64,000 bases of DNA from NCBI GenBank assembly GCA_959347315.1, contig OY365807.1:13691818-13755817 (forward strand). The letters run 5' to 3'. The position numbers and the translations under genes are program-made. Positions 37,101 to 44,144 of the stretch are shown one piece after another. The number at the start of each line of letters is the position of its first letter. The stretch's first letter is position 1. The notes under the pieces are model-generated. The model did not search any database. It was not told the origin of the DNA and worked only from the letters and a program-made list of their open reading frames with translations. Source of the stretch: Bimastos eiseni. Its lineage: Eukaryota > Annelida > Clitellata > Crassiclitellata > Lumbricidae.

Positions 37101-39826
37101 ATTTATATATTTTTTTATGACATTCATATGAAAAGTGAGTTTTAGGAACAGTTACATGATCTTCTATAAGCAACAGGGGCGGCGATCCAGGGTGGTCGAG
37201 GGGGACAAGTCCCCAACCTTTTACAGAGTGGGGACACATTATACGTGTGTCCCCCACATTTCCTACCCCTTTCATTGGGTGTCCCCCACCTGTCAAACGA
37301 GATTGCTGCCTCTGATAAGCAAATAGAATTTTGCTGACTTCTGTTAATCTATTCATGTGAACGGTTACTCTAACTATGTAGTGGTTATAAATGTAGTCAA
37401 AGTATTATAATATGTTTTGTTAGAGTACAAGGAATCGCAAGATTCTTCATTGTGTTTGCTTGTTGTCATGATGACGATTTCGTTTATCGTGAAGTGTTTT
37501 CCTGTAGGTTTTGGTTTCATGACGCAGCAGCTGATGTCACTCGCTGCGGGTAAGATTGTCCTCGTCCTTGAAGGTGGCTATGAACTGAAGCCGCTCTGCG
37601 ATGGAGCCGAGATCTGCCTACGTGCTCTCCTTGATCAGCAGGTTATTAGTTCACAGATGACAGCAGCTGCATTTGTCTATCAGTGATCATCCATCCATTC
37701 AATTTTAAGGGTTATGATTTTTATTATGGTTCTCTTGAAGCAAGTATCTATTCATGTTCAATTCCCTCACCTTTCTTATTTCCTGCCCTGCTCCCTCTCC
37801 CCTCCCTCAGTTCTTCTATGTAGGAATTTAGTATGCTTTTTCCACTTTTAGGTCACTCCTAGATGAACTTGCTTCAAACCAAAATAAAATGCTGTCGTGT
37901 TGTCGTAAATGTTTCAGCAGAGGGCCAAAAAGTGGTGATGACATGACACCACTTTTAAAAGTAGTGGTAACCAGATGCCACAGTCTCAATACATAGTTGT
38001 GCCTATGCATGACAAAAGTCATTGGATTATGTTCATGAAGATGATTATTTTGTGGTTAAAGAATATTGAATTTGCCTTTAGGCGATGGTTAACGACTGAT
38101 TTAAGAATTGAATGGAATTAGTGTTGATGTGGAACTTCTGTTTATACGTAAATATTGTTTTGTTCAGATTGAATTGCCGTCTGAAAGTGAACGCTATAGA
38201 ACTCCCTGCCAGCCAGCCATTGATACTCTCAAAACTACAATCCAACAACAATGTATGTCAGTTTGACACTGCTAAACAAATTTGATGGAAAATTATTTGG
38301 TTTTTTGTTTCATTTCAGAATATCGATACCAAATAAATGAACCAGGAATGTCTATGCCAGGTCACATGACATGGTTAACAGTTTTTTTTAATGTGCTTGA
38401 ATATTAACTGTAGGTGGCCAATAATTATAATCAATGCTACCATCAATAAATTATGTTTAAGGAGAGTGTATACCAGTTGACCAAATCCCACACAACACAC
38501 TACATGTATACAAGACTACAAGGAACAGTAAGCAAAGTCAGACCAAGACTATGATGAGTTGAGAACACATATAAGGACATTACATCATTTTGACTAACAC
38601 TAAGAGATGCAGTTGTCTTTACAAATGACCAAGGGCTATGGAGATCATTGAATTTTATTCACACCCATAGCTGCCAGGAACTGATGACTGATGATGGTTC
38701 CGGCCGACATACCGCTACAGCGGCATTCCCAAGACCGATCAGGATCGTGGAACATGTCAGCTTTCAAGTCTGAATATGAGAGTCCTTGGTTGGGCTCTGC
38801 AAGTGTGCAATAGCCCAACCAAGTGGTGGGCTTTCCCTTCCTATTTTGAGCATTATTTGCTAAAAATTTGACTTGTTTTTAATAGATATTAAAACCACTT
38901 GGGTGTTAAGTGTCTTGATGCTTGGTTGGCTTGGCAGGCAGAGGCAACATTTTGGTGAGGATTTTCAAAGACAATATACATCATACTTGCATATGTGTAT
39001 TCATGGTATGTATGAGACTTAGACTCTGTGTGTATGTTGGAATGTGCATATACATGTATACACCTTCATGCATACTTTTCATAGATATTTTTCATATCTC
39101 ATGTGTTGCAAAAGTACAGAAAGATGAGATTGTGTGTATTTTAGGTGCATTCTGGCCATGTCTCAGTCTCTATGTTCAGACTCTTGGCTGGTCCTTCATA
39201 GAGGCCCAGCAGCATCTGTGTGAGGAGGCAGAGACTGTTTCAGCATTCGCCTGCCTATCCGTCATCTCCAGCCAGTCCACTTGCATTCAGTAAGCATACC
39301 AGCGCTCTATAAAATGCTATATATAAATTGGTTTGGTGCTGCACCTACTATATTCATCTCTTGGTTTGTACAATGTCAATGCTGCCTCCATAAAATTAAT
39401 TGTAATGAAGTGAGCCACTTAATTAGACGAACGTTGACTATTGTATTGTTTTCAATAATGGATTCATTAAAGGTTTTAAAATAACAGCAATTAAAAAGAA
39501 TTTTGAACCTGCAAATAATTTGGTTATATCGTATACGTGATTACCTGTTGAGAATGGAACTGGTTCAAATTACATGACTCTGAGTAATGTATGTGTCTAG
39601 ATGTTTGTTTTATCTAGATGTTTGTGTTGTATAGATGTTTGTGTTGTCTAGGTTATTGTGTTGTCTAGATGTTTGTGTAGTACAGACGTTTTTGCCCGGC
39701 TTGACTTAGTTACGTTAGGTCGGAACACCTAACGTAACTCAGTATACTTTCCGTTTGCTTTTCAGAAATCGACCGGACAGCACGACAGACATTGCAGAGG
39801 AACAGGAACCAATGGAGGATTCATAA
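2156..39826 (+). CDS. HDAC4: Class IIa histone deacetylase (HDAC4/5/7/9 ortholog), 23 exons
   Basis: Coding exons: 2156-2165 (tentative), 3397-3474, 6729-6925, 15584-15707, 17082-17190, 17905-18017, 19269-19388, 19872-19954, 22796-22912, 24435-24730, 25747-25876, 27195-27269, 28885-29203, 29753-29886, 31915-32023, 32674-32774, 33661-33770, 34554-34850, 35784-35902, 37508-37641, 38168-38252, 39145-39289, 39766-39826. They total 3066 nt, 1021 aa plus stop, with every junction in phase; human HDAC4 is 1084 aa. Order of parts: Q/E-rich coiled coil (about 45-137), MEF2-binding helix (137-157), serine sites of the 14-3-3 type S212 (RKTVSEP), S424 (RTRSEP) and possibly S568 (RGHSCP), acidic linker, then the deacetylase domain (about 591-950). 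Structural zinc: C603, C605, H611, C683. Catalytic: H734/H735, zinc ligands D771, H773, D863, and Y905. Family knowledge: signal-regulated corepressor shuttling between nucleus and cytoplasm, binding MEF2. Y905 replaces the vertebrate class IIa histidine. Only the first exon is weakly supported. Confidence 0.93.
2166..3396 (+). other. HDAC intron 1 (if exon 1 is right): low-complexity DNA
   Basis: It holds a CT-rich stretch (about 2320-2720), a long decayed TACA/CATA array (about 2805-3105) and a clean CA run (about 3233-3260). The open frames through these tracts are products of the repeats. Confidence 0.6.
3397..3474 (+). CDS. HDAC4: HDAC exon 2, N-terminal region
   Basis: Acceptor TTCTTTCAG and donor GTGAGT, phase 1 to phase 1. 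It encodes residues 4-30, including [15 protein letters not shown]. The residues are not strongly conserved, but both splice sites are good and the phases fit exon 3. Confidence 0.75.
4803..4870 (+). mobile_element. LINE reverse-transcriptase scrap
   Basis: Read on the + strand this gives [13 protein letters not shown], the phrase that follows the YADD motif in many LINE reverse transcriptases. Too short to place in a family. Confidence 0.4.
5588..6262 (+). mobile_element. L2/CR1-like LINE fragment (copy 1)
   Basis: The first part reads [19 protein letters not shown], a LINE RT phrase. The second part (about 6035-6262) is nearly the same as 9300-9500 and ends GAGGTGCTTTACAAATG, a relative of the family's 3' tail. 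It has internal stops and shifts. Confidence 0.75.
6729..6925 (+). CDS. HDAC4: HDAC exon 3, start of the glutamine-rich helical domain
   Basis: Acceptor TTTTTGCACAG; donor AAG|GTTCGT is weak but in phase. It encodes residues 30-95. From [19 protein letters not shown] onward the sequence is heptad-like and rich in Q, E, L and R. In class IIa HDACs this region forms the tetramerising N-terminal helix that also helps bind MEF2 and other partners. Confidence 0.88.
8096..8160. repeat. TA/TACATG microsatellite
   Basis: TATATA run with TACATG interruptions. Confidence 0.9.
8400..8990 (+). mobile_element. LINE fragment (copy 2), RT C-terminal end
   Basis: It starts near the dispersed phrase CCCTCCTCCTGCATACAGAC. 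Decayed RT text follows (CTGGATTATTGCAATAC reads LDYCNT) and, near 8880-8960, [14 protein letters not shown], like the WNSLPLDLRS region of LINEs. Confidence 0.6.
9290..9530 (+). mobile_element. LINE 3' fragment (copy 3)
   Basis: Shares about 190 bp with copy 1 (ACAGCTATGGCTCAGTC through GCTTCTGAACGGTTCACCC). It ends in an AATAC run, unlike the GAATG tails elsewhere. Confidence 0.75.
9950..11760. repeat. Decayed tandem-repeat field
   Basis: Three related units start near 10060, 10215 and 10430 (shared text TTTCTCCGATGGCCAGATAT, AACTAGGCATC, ACATTTGACCTT). A second family repeats at about 260-bp spacing (10871 and 11131: GGGGCTCGCGC, CAGATAGCAG). A third phrase, CTACAGACACATTTTGAAAT, occurs near 11003 and 11633. 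No coding frame. I do not recognise the source. Confidence 0.6.
11263..11322. repeat. 14-bp inverted repeat with YY1-like cores
   Basis: CCAAGATGGCGGCT (11263-11276) and its exact reverse complement (11309-11322) are separated by 32 bases. The core AAGATGGCGGC matches the known vertebrate YY1 site. This could be two facing binding sites or the stem of a decayed element. Confidence 0.7.
13033..13190. repeat. Two TA microsatellites
   Basis: Pure TA runs at 13033-13085 and 13155-13190, with ordinary AT-rich DNA between. Confidence 0.9.
13990..14190 (+). mobile_element. LINE reverse-transcriptase fragment (motif A)
   Basis: The + strand reads [20 protein letters not shown], close to the LINE RT motif A (FLDLSAAFDTVDH). 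It is an isolated fragment with stops around it. Confidence 0.65.
14727..14790. repeat. TA microsatellite
   Basis: TATATA with TATC interruptions. Confidence 0.9.
15584..15707 (+). CDS. HDAC4: HDAC exon 4, coiled-coil domain
   Basis: Acceptor TCATCTACAG, donor GTAAAC. Residues 96-137 continue the Q/E/K-rich helix ([18 protein letters not shown]). The exon ends inside a Ser codon completed by exon 5, restoring the family motif ESAVAS. Confidence 0.9.
15708..17081 (+). other. HDAC intron 4
   Basis: AT-rich DNA with nothing I recognise. It has no long microsatellite and no transposon end that I can identify. Confidence 0.5.
17082..17190 (+). CDS. HDAC4: HDAC exon 5, MEF2-binding helix
   Basis: Acceptor GTGGATGCAG, donor GTACGT. 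Residues 137-173 include [19 protein letters not shown], which lines up with the class IIa helix that docks on MEF2 (human motif AVASTEVKMKLQEF). The exon ends within a Trp codon. Confidence 0.93.
17191..17904 (+). other. HDAC intron 5
   Basis: Nothing recognised apart from a small palindrome, CCAGGGCAAATGCCCTGG, near 17405-17422. The rest is ordinary, with a T-rich stretch at 17640-17770. Confidence 0.5.
17905..18017 (+). CDS. HDAC4: HDAC exon 6, up to the first 14-3-3-type site
   Basis: Acceptor TATGTTGCAG, donor GTAAAA. It encodes residues 173-211 with [11 protein letters not shown] and [10 protein letters not shown], both recognisable class IIa signatures. It carries the arginine and lysine upstream of the phosphoserine site completed in exon 7. 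Confidence 0.93.
18182..18256. repeat. TA microsatellite
   Basis: TATATA run with ATAATA breaks, in HDAC intron 6. Confidence 0.9.
18619..19072. mobile_element. hAT-type non-autonomous element, 8-bp TSD
   Basis: The ends CATCTGTTCTCAACC and, on the other strand, CAGAGGTTCTCCATC are inverted repeats. Both sides are flanked by TTTTAGTT (18611-18618 and 19073-19080), the 8-bp duplication typical of hAT elements. The inner text GTGGGTCGCGACCCC and GGGGTCGCC is like the ends of known hAT/Charlie-type elements. It lies in HDAC intron 6 and has no transposase. Confidence 0.85.
19269..19388 (+). CDS. HDAC4: HDAC exon 7, 14-3-3-type site S212 and basic NLS region
   Basis: Acceptor TTGTTTCAG, donor GTACAT. 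Residues 211-251 begin VSEPSLK, giving LRKTVSEPSLK with exon 6; this matches the human HDAC4 Ser246 site. The basic run [11 protein letters not shown] fits the nuclear localisation region. Family knowledge: CaMK-type kinases phosphorylate this serine and 14-3-3 then keeps the protein out of the nucleus. Confidence 0.93.
19389..19871 (+). other. HDAC intron 7
   Basis: Ordinary AT-rich intron with a short GAATGAATG run at about 19510-19550, like the 3' tails of the LINE family in this window. Confidence 0.5.
19872..19954 (+). CDS. HDAC4: HDAC exon 8, Ser/Pro-rich linker
   Basis: I chose the acceptor GTGCTTTTAG rather than the CAG ten bases downstream, because only the former keeps the frame. 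Donor GTATAT. Residues 251-278 include [17 protein letters not shown], a low-complexity linker typical of class IIa proteins. Confidence 0.85.
20700..20825 (+). mobile_element. LINE 3' end (copy 4)
   Basis: Ends GGGGCACTATATAAATGCTCTGAATAATC after TTGGGCCAGGAGTTCCTCTG, the family's 3' signature. Confidence 0.6.
21099..21467 (+). other. Orphan 122-codon frame in HDAC intron 8
   Basis: An open frame of 122 codons; from an inner Met the start is hydrophobic ([17 protein letters not shown]) and the rest is Arg/Lys/Gln-rich ([15 protein letters not shown]). I recognise no family, and no splice evidence ties it to the HDAC gene. It may be a transposon remnant or chance. Confidence 0.2.
21745..21965. 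repeat. GCTGTGCTC-type degenerate repeat field
   Basis: The words GCTGTGCTC, GTGTGCTCG, TGTGCTCAGCC and GCTCGGCCGCTG recur about every 20-40 bases. No frame. Confidence 0.55.
22796..22912 (+). CDS. HDAC4: HDAC exon 9, linker
   Basis: Acceptor GTTTGGTAG, donor GTAAGA, phase 0 at both ends. Residues 279-317 ([15 protein letters not shown] and on) have no domain I recognise. It is included for its splice sites, open frame and phase fit; its inclusion could be alternative. Confidence 0.72.
22913..24434 (+). other. HDAC intron 9
   Basis: A long decayed TTCC/CATT pyrimidine array runs over about 22975-23365 and a second one over 24170-24400. Between them I see no gene or element. Confidence 0.5.
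24435..24730 (+). CDS. HDAC4: HDAC exon 10, large linker exon
   Basis: Acceptor TGGATTTTCAG, donor GTATGT. Residues 318-416 are Gly/Ser/Met-rich and contain no known domain. The codon use looks coding compared with the flanking AT-rich DNA, and the last two bases join exon 11 to give an Arg codon. Confidence 0.83.
24731..25746 (+). other. HDAC intron 10
   Basis: AT-rich, no recognised feature. Confidence 0.5.
25747..25876 (+). CDS. HDAC4: HDAC exon 11, second 14-3-3-type site and Q-rich helix
   Basis: Acceptor TTGATGCAG, donor GTCAGC. Residues 416-459 carry [12 protein letters not shown] (S424, matching the human HDAC4 Ser467 site), followed by a Gln-rich helix ([17 protein letters not shown]) that lines up with the human segment after this site. 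Confidence 0.93.
25877..27194 (+). other. HDAC intron 11 with a three-copy degenerate repeat
   Basis: At about 25972-26180 a unit built on GACAAGCATCTGCAC, a TGCCTAGGTTA-like core and TGCCTGCCTATAG recurs about three times with decay. The rest is unremarkable; a GATG run lies at 26680-26698. Confidence 0.5.
27195..27269 (+). CDS. HDAC4: HDAC exon 12, short linker
   Basis: Acceptor TGTCTGTTTCAG, donor GTAATA, 25 codons, phase 0. It encodes residues 460-484 ([19 protein letters not shown]). A symmetric exon of this kind could be skipped without breaking the frame. Confidence 0.82.
27270..28884 (+). other. HDAC intron 12
   Basis: AT-rich with TACA/GTAT runs (27832-27855 and 28020-28080) and a LINE-tail-like scrap near 28155-28190 (GGGCACTGTATAAG). 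Nothing else recognised. Confidence 0.5.
28885..29203 (+). CDS. HDAC4: HDAC exon 13, acidic linker and basic/serine region
   Basis: Residues 485-591: an acidic run ([15 protein letters not shown]), then [17 protein letters not shown] and RGHSCPINL (S568), which may stand in for the third 14-3-3 site, human HDAC4 Ser632. Donor GTAATT. The acceptor TTCTCAAG is weak and the frame is open for about 70 bases upstream, so the 5' edge is uncertain. Confidence 0.85.
29420..29630 (+). mobile_element. LINE 3' end (copy 5)
   Basis: Ends GGCGCTTCTGAGTAGACAAT, then CTTGAAGGGGCATGATATAA and GATGAATGAAC, the same tail as the copy at 56180-57124. It lies in HDAC intron 13. Confidence 0.7.
29753..29886 (+). 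CDS. HDAC4: HDAC exon 14, start of deacetylase domain and zinc knuckle
   Basis: Acceptor TCTGTTGTAG, donor GTTGGT. It encodes residues 591-635 with [12 protein letters not shown], the structural zinc residues C603, C605 and H611 (spacing as in human C667/C669/H675), and [20 protein letters not shown], a hallmark of class II deacetylases. Confidence 0.96.
29945..30305. repeat. Decayed minisatellite, roughly 45-60 bp unit
   Basis: It starts with AAGGTAAGG runs, then repeats of GCTATAGAACAACTTGCTTAA and GGCTAGATAGGTTAA in alternation, about six times. Related text returns at 31745-31815, beyond the N gap. Confidence 0.7.
30901..30940. repeat. TA microsatellite
   Basis: TATATA run in HDAC intron 14. 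Confidence 0.9.
31121..31178. repeat. TA microsatellite near the gap
   Basis: TATACATATA and TATATAATAT text about 120 bases left of the N gap. Confidence 0.9.
31301..31500. other. Assembly gap (200 N)
   Basis: Exactly 200 unknown bases, a conventional placeholder length. It lies inside HDAC intron 14, and the flanking exons join without missing conserved residues. Confidence 1.
31915..32023 (+). CDS. HDAC4: HDAC exon 15
   Basis: Acceptor TGTATTATCAG, donor GTAAGA. Residues 636-672 include [17 protein letters not shown], matching the class IIa segment EELQTVHSEAH. Joining it to exon 14 leaves no missing residues, so the N gap in the intron hides no conserved exon. Confidence 0.94.
32024..32673 (+). 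other. HDAC intron 15, pyrimidine-rich
   Basis: CT-rich throughout 32110-32600 with a CTC run at 32487-32510. Not coding. Confidence 0.5.
32674..32774 (+). CDS. HDAC4: HDAC exon 16, fourth structural zinc ligand
   Basis: Acceptor TATGTTGTCAG, donor GTGAGT. Residues 672-705 include [17 protein letters not shown]683 equals human C751, the fourth ligand of the class IIa structural zinc. Confidence 0.95.
32775..33660 (+). other. HDAC intron 16
   Basis: No feature recognised. Confidence 0.45.
33661..33770 (+). CDS. HDAC4: HDAC exon 17, catalytic His-His motif
   Basis: Acceptor TTCTTGAACAG, donor GTTAGT. It encodes residues 706-742 with [16 protein letters not shown]734 and H735 are the charge-relay histidines of zinc-dependent deacetylases. 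Confidence 0.97.
33771..34553 (+). other. HDAC intron 17
   Basis: AT-rich. A GAATGAATGAAT tail with GGGCACTG upstream (34450-34490) resembles the 3' end of the L2-like family. Confidence 0.45.
34554..34850 (+). CDS. HDAC4: HDAC exon 18, zinc ligands D771 and H773
   Basis: Acceptor TTTCCTTTCAG, donor GTGAAT. Residues 742-841: [24 protein letters not shown] with the catalytic zinc ligands D771 and H773, then [20 protein letters not shown] and [10 protein letters not shown]. It is GC-richer than its introns and the best conserved exon here. Confidence 0.98.
34851..35783 (+). other. HDAC intron 18
   Basis: No gene. There may be remnants of a LINE near 35335-35480 (TCTGAACTAGAACTG-type text), too decayed to call. 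Confidence 0.4.
35784..35902 (+). CDS. HDAC4: HDAC exon 19, zinc ligand D863
   Basis: Acceptor TATGGTACAG, donor GTATGT. It encodes residues 841-881 with [21 protein letters not shown]863 is the third catalytic zinc ligand. The last base opens a Cys codon completed in exon 20. Confidence 0.97.
35903..37507 (+). other. HDAC intron 19
   Basis: AT-rich, with a TGATTGAT run (37042-37064) and the hAT-type MITE at 37174-37314. No exon is missing by phase. Confidence 0.5.
37174..37314. mobile_element. hAT-type MITE, 141 bp, 8-bp TSD
   Basis: The ends CAGGGGCGGCGATCC and, inverted, CAGAGGCAGCAATC are flanked by ATAAGCAA at 37166-37173 and 37315-37322. The inside is rich in GTCCCCCAC. It lies in HDAC intron 19. 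Not coding. Confidence 0.88.
37508..37641 (+). CDS. HDAC4: HDAC exon 20, catalytic tyrosine Y905
   Basis: Acceptor TTTCCTGTAG, donor GTTATT. Residues 881-925 include [18 protein letters not shown]. The codon TAT at 37579-37581 puts Tyr in the position that is His in vertebrate class IIa enzymes (GGHDL in HDAC4). A small hAT-type MITE lies about 200 bp upstream in the intron. Confidence 0.97.
37642..39144 (+). other. HDAC introns 20 and 21 (around exon 21)
   Basis: Except for exon 21 at 38168-38252, nothing recognised. There is a short inverted text at 37930-37970 (ACACCACTTTTAAAAGTAGTGGT), not long enough to call an element. Confidence 0.45.
38168..38252 (+). CDS. HDAC4: HDAC exon 21
   Basis: Acceptor TTTTGTTCAG, donor GTATGT. 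Residues 926-954 ([17 protein letters not shown], then IDTLKTTIQ) match the helix closing the class IIa catalytic domain only loosely, but the phases and splice sites fit on both sides. Confidence 0.88.
39145..39289 (+). CDS. HDAC4: HDAC exon 22, C-terminal tail with export-like sequence
   Basis: Acceptor TGTATTTTAG, donor GTAAGC. Residues 954-1002 include [20 protein letters not shown] and LSVI, matching the human tail SLIEAQ through EEAETVTAMASLSV, which carries the CRM1-type nuclear export signal. Confidence 0.94.
39290..39765 (+). repeat. HDAC intron 22 with a small minisatellite
   Basis: About five imperfect copies of a roughly 20-base unit (TCTAGATGTTTGTGTTG) lie at about 39594-39692, followed by a 12-bp-stem hairpin (GTTACGTTAGGT, 39709-39720, against 39727-39738). 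Confidence 0.7.
39766..39826 (+). CDS. HDAC4: HDAC exon 23, C-terminus and stop
   Basis: Acceptor TTTGCTTTTCAG. The last residues read [19 protein letters not shown], then TAA at 39824-39826 and TAG shortly after. Human HDAC4 also ends in an acidic PMEEE-type tail, which supports the exon. Confidence 0.94.
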
Positions 39827-42800
39827 TAGGATGAAGGCCTTCGATTCTGTGTTGTTGTCATCGTAGTTTAAGAGACTCCATGTTTCCAAAGCTCTTGGAA
39901 CCTAACCACTTCAATGGATCACAGTTGCTCCGTCAGACTCACCTAAATTAGTCCACCATCATCTTCGTCGATTCATCTATCACTGACTGCTGTCTTAAAG
40001 GCGCTACATAAATGCTCTGAATAAAAGCATGAATTGGTGATTGAGTTAGTGAATCGCTCATTGAATTGCAGTTGCTCACCATCCTTGTTTCTGGATTGGA
40101 ATTGGAATCACTGGCCAACTGATTGACCAACTGACCATACCTGGTCAGTTGACTGGTCGATTGTCTTTGGTTGTCGAGTAGATGTCGTCATCATCATCAT
40201 TATCATCGTCATCATCATCATCATCACTGTTATCATCATTGTTATCTGCATTCCCGATTTTGAATTGATTTATTAGGAAAGAAGGGATATAGAAGAAGAC
40301 GTTTCAGTGAATAAGACACACATGTAAATCATCAGCATCGTTATTTGTATATAGTTTGTTGGACTGTCAGTTTTCAACTTTTGTTTGCTGTTTTTTCCCT
40401 GATCATGATAGATCGGGGGGTCTAAAGCATTTTGATGTCATCCTTATGATGCTGTTGACCGTGATTTTGTTTTGTTCAGCTGCAGTTCGATCATGAATGT
40501 CTTGATCATATCAATTTATAGAATGCATTCGAACAAAGGAATTGATTGAAATATTTCTGCTTTATCAATCTGGTTTGTTAGTCTGAAAGAACTTCTCATA
40601 AGGTATCAATTCATTATTATTTCTATTATTGTTATTTTTTTATCTGAGGTAGGAATAATCCCTTAGGTGATGAAATAATTGAATTGTCTGGAGACAGAAA
40701 AATTAGCATGTAGGACCGTTCCGTTTATTCCAAATCCAGCTTATCGAAAGTACCTTGAAAAGCAACAGCTCTGCAGTTCTGGATGAGTATTGTGAGCCAT
40801 TGAACAAGGAAACCTAGCTTCTCAAGTGTCTCTGGATATACGTGTCAGTTGTGCCTCGTGTCGGATATTATTATTATTTATTTTCTTCCTGTGTGGAGAT
40901 GAGAATAATTCTTCACTTTCTCTGGAAAAGAAAGGTTCTTATTTGATACATTTTATTATTTGCTTCTTAATAATGTTATTGAATCATTTAATCATGTACT
41001 TGAATCAACAGATTAATCATGCATAACATTTTCTTTGGGTATTGATGATTCAATTGTATGAGTTTGGTTTTCATCTTGTGATGTTTGCTCAGTGTAAGTT
41101 TGTCTTGTTATTACTGGCTGCCCTTGTTCAAGAGAATCATTTTTACAGTGTCTTCTTATTGGCCTCGTTAAGCTATGGAAGGTCGGACTATCCTTGTCCT
41201 CTCTTTTAAATAAGTCAGGTTTAGGTCTGGTTTAATGGCTTCTTTGAAAACTCAGAATTTTACACTGTTAGACATGTCTCAAACCTGAATGTGATTATGT
41301 TGTTTTGGATTCAGTATAACATGGCATTTGAGATGACCCCCAAAGATAGCGCTAAAAAGAAAGCCCCAGTTTGACTTTTATGATTTATTTGCATGTATTG
41401 TTATTGTGTATGTCTGATATGATAATTGATATGACTTGTAACGCGGGTTCAGTATAATTTGTATGATTTTTTTTAAATTCTTGGTCACAGCCTACGTGGC
41501 AGGAGCAGAGAATGATAAATCTTCTGATTGGTCAGTGACAACTGACAACATTAAACAGGTAGTGAATCATGTTAACTTAAGGAAACTGGATTTGTTTCCT
41601 TCAGTTAGTCAGTGTGTGACTAATCACATATGAACCACAGTCACATGGCAGCTGTAGATGAATGAATTTCCCGATCAATAAATGACACACCACTCCATCT
41701 GGTGTTGGGTAGCTTAACGGAAGTCAAACATGGCTGATATTGTCTGCCAATGCTGCCACCTATCCATGCACCTTTCATCATCTGCATTGTCTTGTTCTTT
41801 TTATTATATTTTCTCTGCTGTTAGCTGCCGTGACTTATGTCTATTCTCCCTGTCGCAAAGGCACCAACCATTGTGAACCTGGCAGCTAACTACTGGGTTT
41901 GACATATTTATAAATATTTCATAATAGTAATTATAATAATAACAGAGATAAAAGTATAATAATACTAAAATTGGCATAGCTACAATAATATATTCAGAAA
42001 AAATAATCATAGCGAAGCAATGATAACATTAATTATTATTAGCATAGCACTAAAAATAATAGTAGGAACAAAATAGTGAATTCTGTGTTTAGACCTGCAC
42101 AGTGCACAAGCATACCTTCAAGTAGATGTTGTGTAAGCCAATAATATAAATCGTCTGTAAATTGTGTATTACATATAAACATTAGCACATGGCAGTAGCT
42201 TACTTGGCTGATTTCTAAATTGTAGCACTTTAATTTGCAGATTTAATTTGTGGGAAATTATTTAGTAGTTCATGTGATTTTATGTTGATATTTTATTTAC
42301 TGAATGACGTGAGTGAAACTGAATTTTAATGGTTACCGTGTCATGTGAATAAATGGCCCCATTGTGCTGTAGCTCTTGAGACATTTCATTAACTGTAACA
42401 GTGATATATCAATCAATGTGAATTTATATAACGCCTCTTCAAGATAACTACTGACTATATGGGTTGAGTGGCCTCTAGATTTATGATTAACTGATAGGGG
42501 GTCTTTTTTGACTGGTCTAGGTTTGGTCCCTTGATTAAATGACATGTAGGTCTTTTTGTTGACTGATCCCATGGTCCTATGAATAACTGTTGCCCAAATT
42601 CTATACTTGATAACAGCAATAAAACCACCAAAACTCTAAATTTTTAGCATGAGTATTGTTAACATTTAATTATGGTGGGGGTTGATTGTTAAAGCTGCCC
42701 TTCATGAAGGAAATATTAAAGTTTTGCCCTTTTCTGGCTGCGTTTGAGGTTCACATCCTGTTTTGCCACTTAAACTGATGTTTTGTTTTGAAGGCATTGT

Positions 42801-44100
42801 CTCTGTACAAAAGGTTGTCTTGTATGGTGGTTACAATTTTCTTGTTTGTTGTCAAACTTAAAGACCACATTTGGATGATTACTTTTGAAATAGGCATGTA
42901 AATAACTGTAATAATCGATCACTTTACCTGGCATATGTACTGCGATTGACATCCTTATAGAGGTTTTTACGTATGATGTCGAAGGTTTATTGTCAGTTAT
43001 GATAGTAGTGAATATCTGGCACTGAGGTAATCTTTCCATACCAGCTTGAGAGGGCGTGGGCTGACTTATAACTGCTGGAGCTATATAAATTAAATTATGC
43101 AACCGCATTCATTTCTTTTAGCCATGTTGGAACTTTTATACTGATTTGCTTACAAATATGTCCTGATTGTATTAGACCTTCCGATGTAAATGAAGATAGT
43201 CGTTTGGAAATTTGCCAGGACAGAATTTGAAGTTTAGATCTTATCTTTGAATAGTAGAGTTTGAAACCTGCTGGACCAGGATCACAGACTCGAGTGTTGT
43301 TAACCTGTTCATGATGTAAATCATATTATATGTGATGTATCGAAATGTATCAGTATCGAAGTCTGTATCAGTAGCATAGATTGCTTGATGCTACCATTGT
43401 TTTGTTTTCTTGAGAAGCTCCATTAAGAAACTGTTGGTCAGTTTTGCTCATTGTCATCAAGGGTTTCTGAAGAGTTACTGTGAGAGGCCCAACTGCAGAG
43501 TGAAGACTATTGAATTTATGGGAATGGAGTTAATGGACAATAACAAGGAGTTTTGATGATAAGAACCCATCAGTTTTAAGTCGTCTTTTGACTGGCATAT
43601 AGCATCCATTTCTGTATCAGATATCTAAATGTGAAAGGGTTTTATGACGTCAGTTTGTGGCTCCTGGCTTCTGTAAACTGTAGAGATTTTTGTGACTCAA
43701 TTGACTGATGTATCACACTGAATACAGGCCAACAGTTCAGTCGGTGCTGGCAAGGAATACACTTGGCAAGGAAAAGACTTAACCATCTAGCCTTTCATGT
43801 TAACCTCTAGTTATCGGACTAGGGCCTCCTTAGGACAACCCTTATGATAATCCCTATGACTCGAAGCAGTGTTCATAAATAAGCTGGTGCCCTGCACTAA
43901 TTGTTTGAGCGGCGCTTTACGAATTTGGAGGTTACGATTACGGCTAGTTTACGTTAATGAGTCGGCTGAAGCTCCCATCTCCACGGCAAGGCGGAAAAGC
44001 CCAGGTTTTGTAGGTTTTTTAAAGAAATTTGTAGGTTATTGACGAATGCAAAGTTGCACTCTAGACAAAATTACGACCCAGAACATTCCGTACACCTTTC
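39827..44100 (+). other. HDAC 3' flank, possible long 3' UTR
   Basis: There is no gene on either strand. An AATAAA at 40020-40025 lies in a LINE-tail-like context (GGCGCTACATAAATGCTC). Further AATAAA motifs are at 41677-41682 and 42348-42353. Vertebrate HDAC4 has a long 3' UTR, so part of this stretch may be transcribed. A CATCAT/TCATCA run lies at 40188-40228. Confidence 0.4.
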
Positions 44101-44144
44101 GAGGGTCTCCCTGCCACATTGTCTATAGACGTGGGCCGTAAGCA

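Noticed and set aside
39594..39692. CRISPR-like array
   Set aside because: The units are contiguous degenerate minisatellite copies with no spacers, in an animal intron.
40020..40025. AATAAA as the certain HDAC poly(A) signal
   Set aside because: It sits in LINE-tail-like text, so it may be a passenger; listed only as a possibility.
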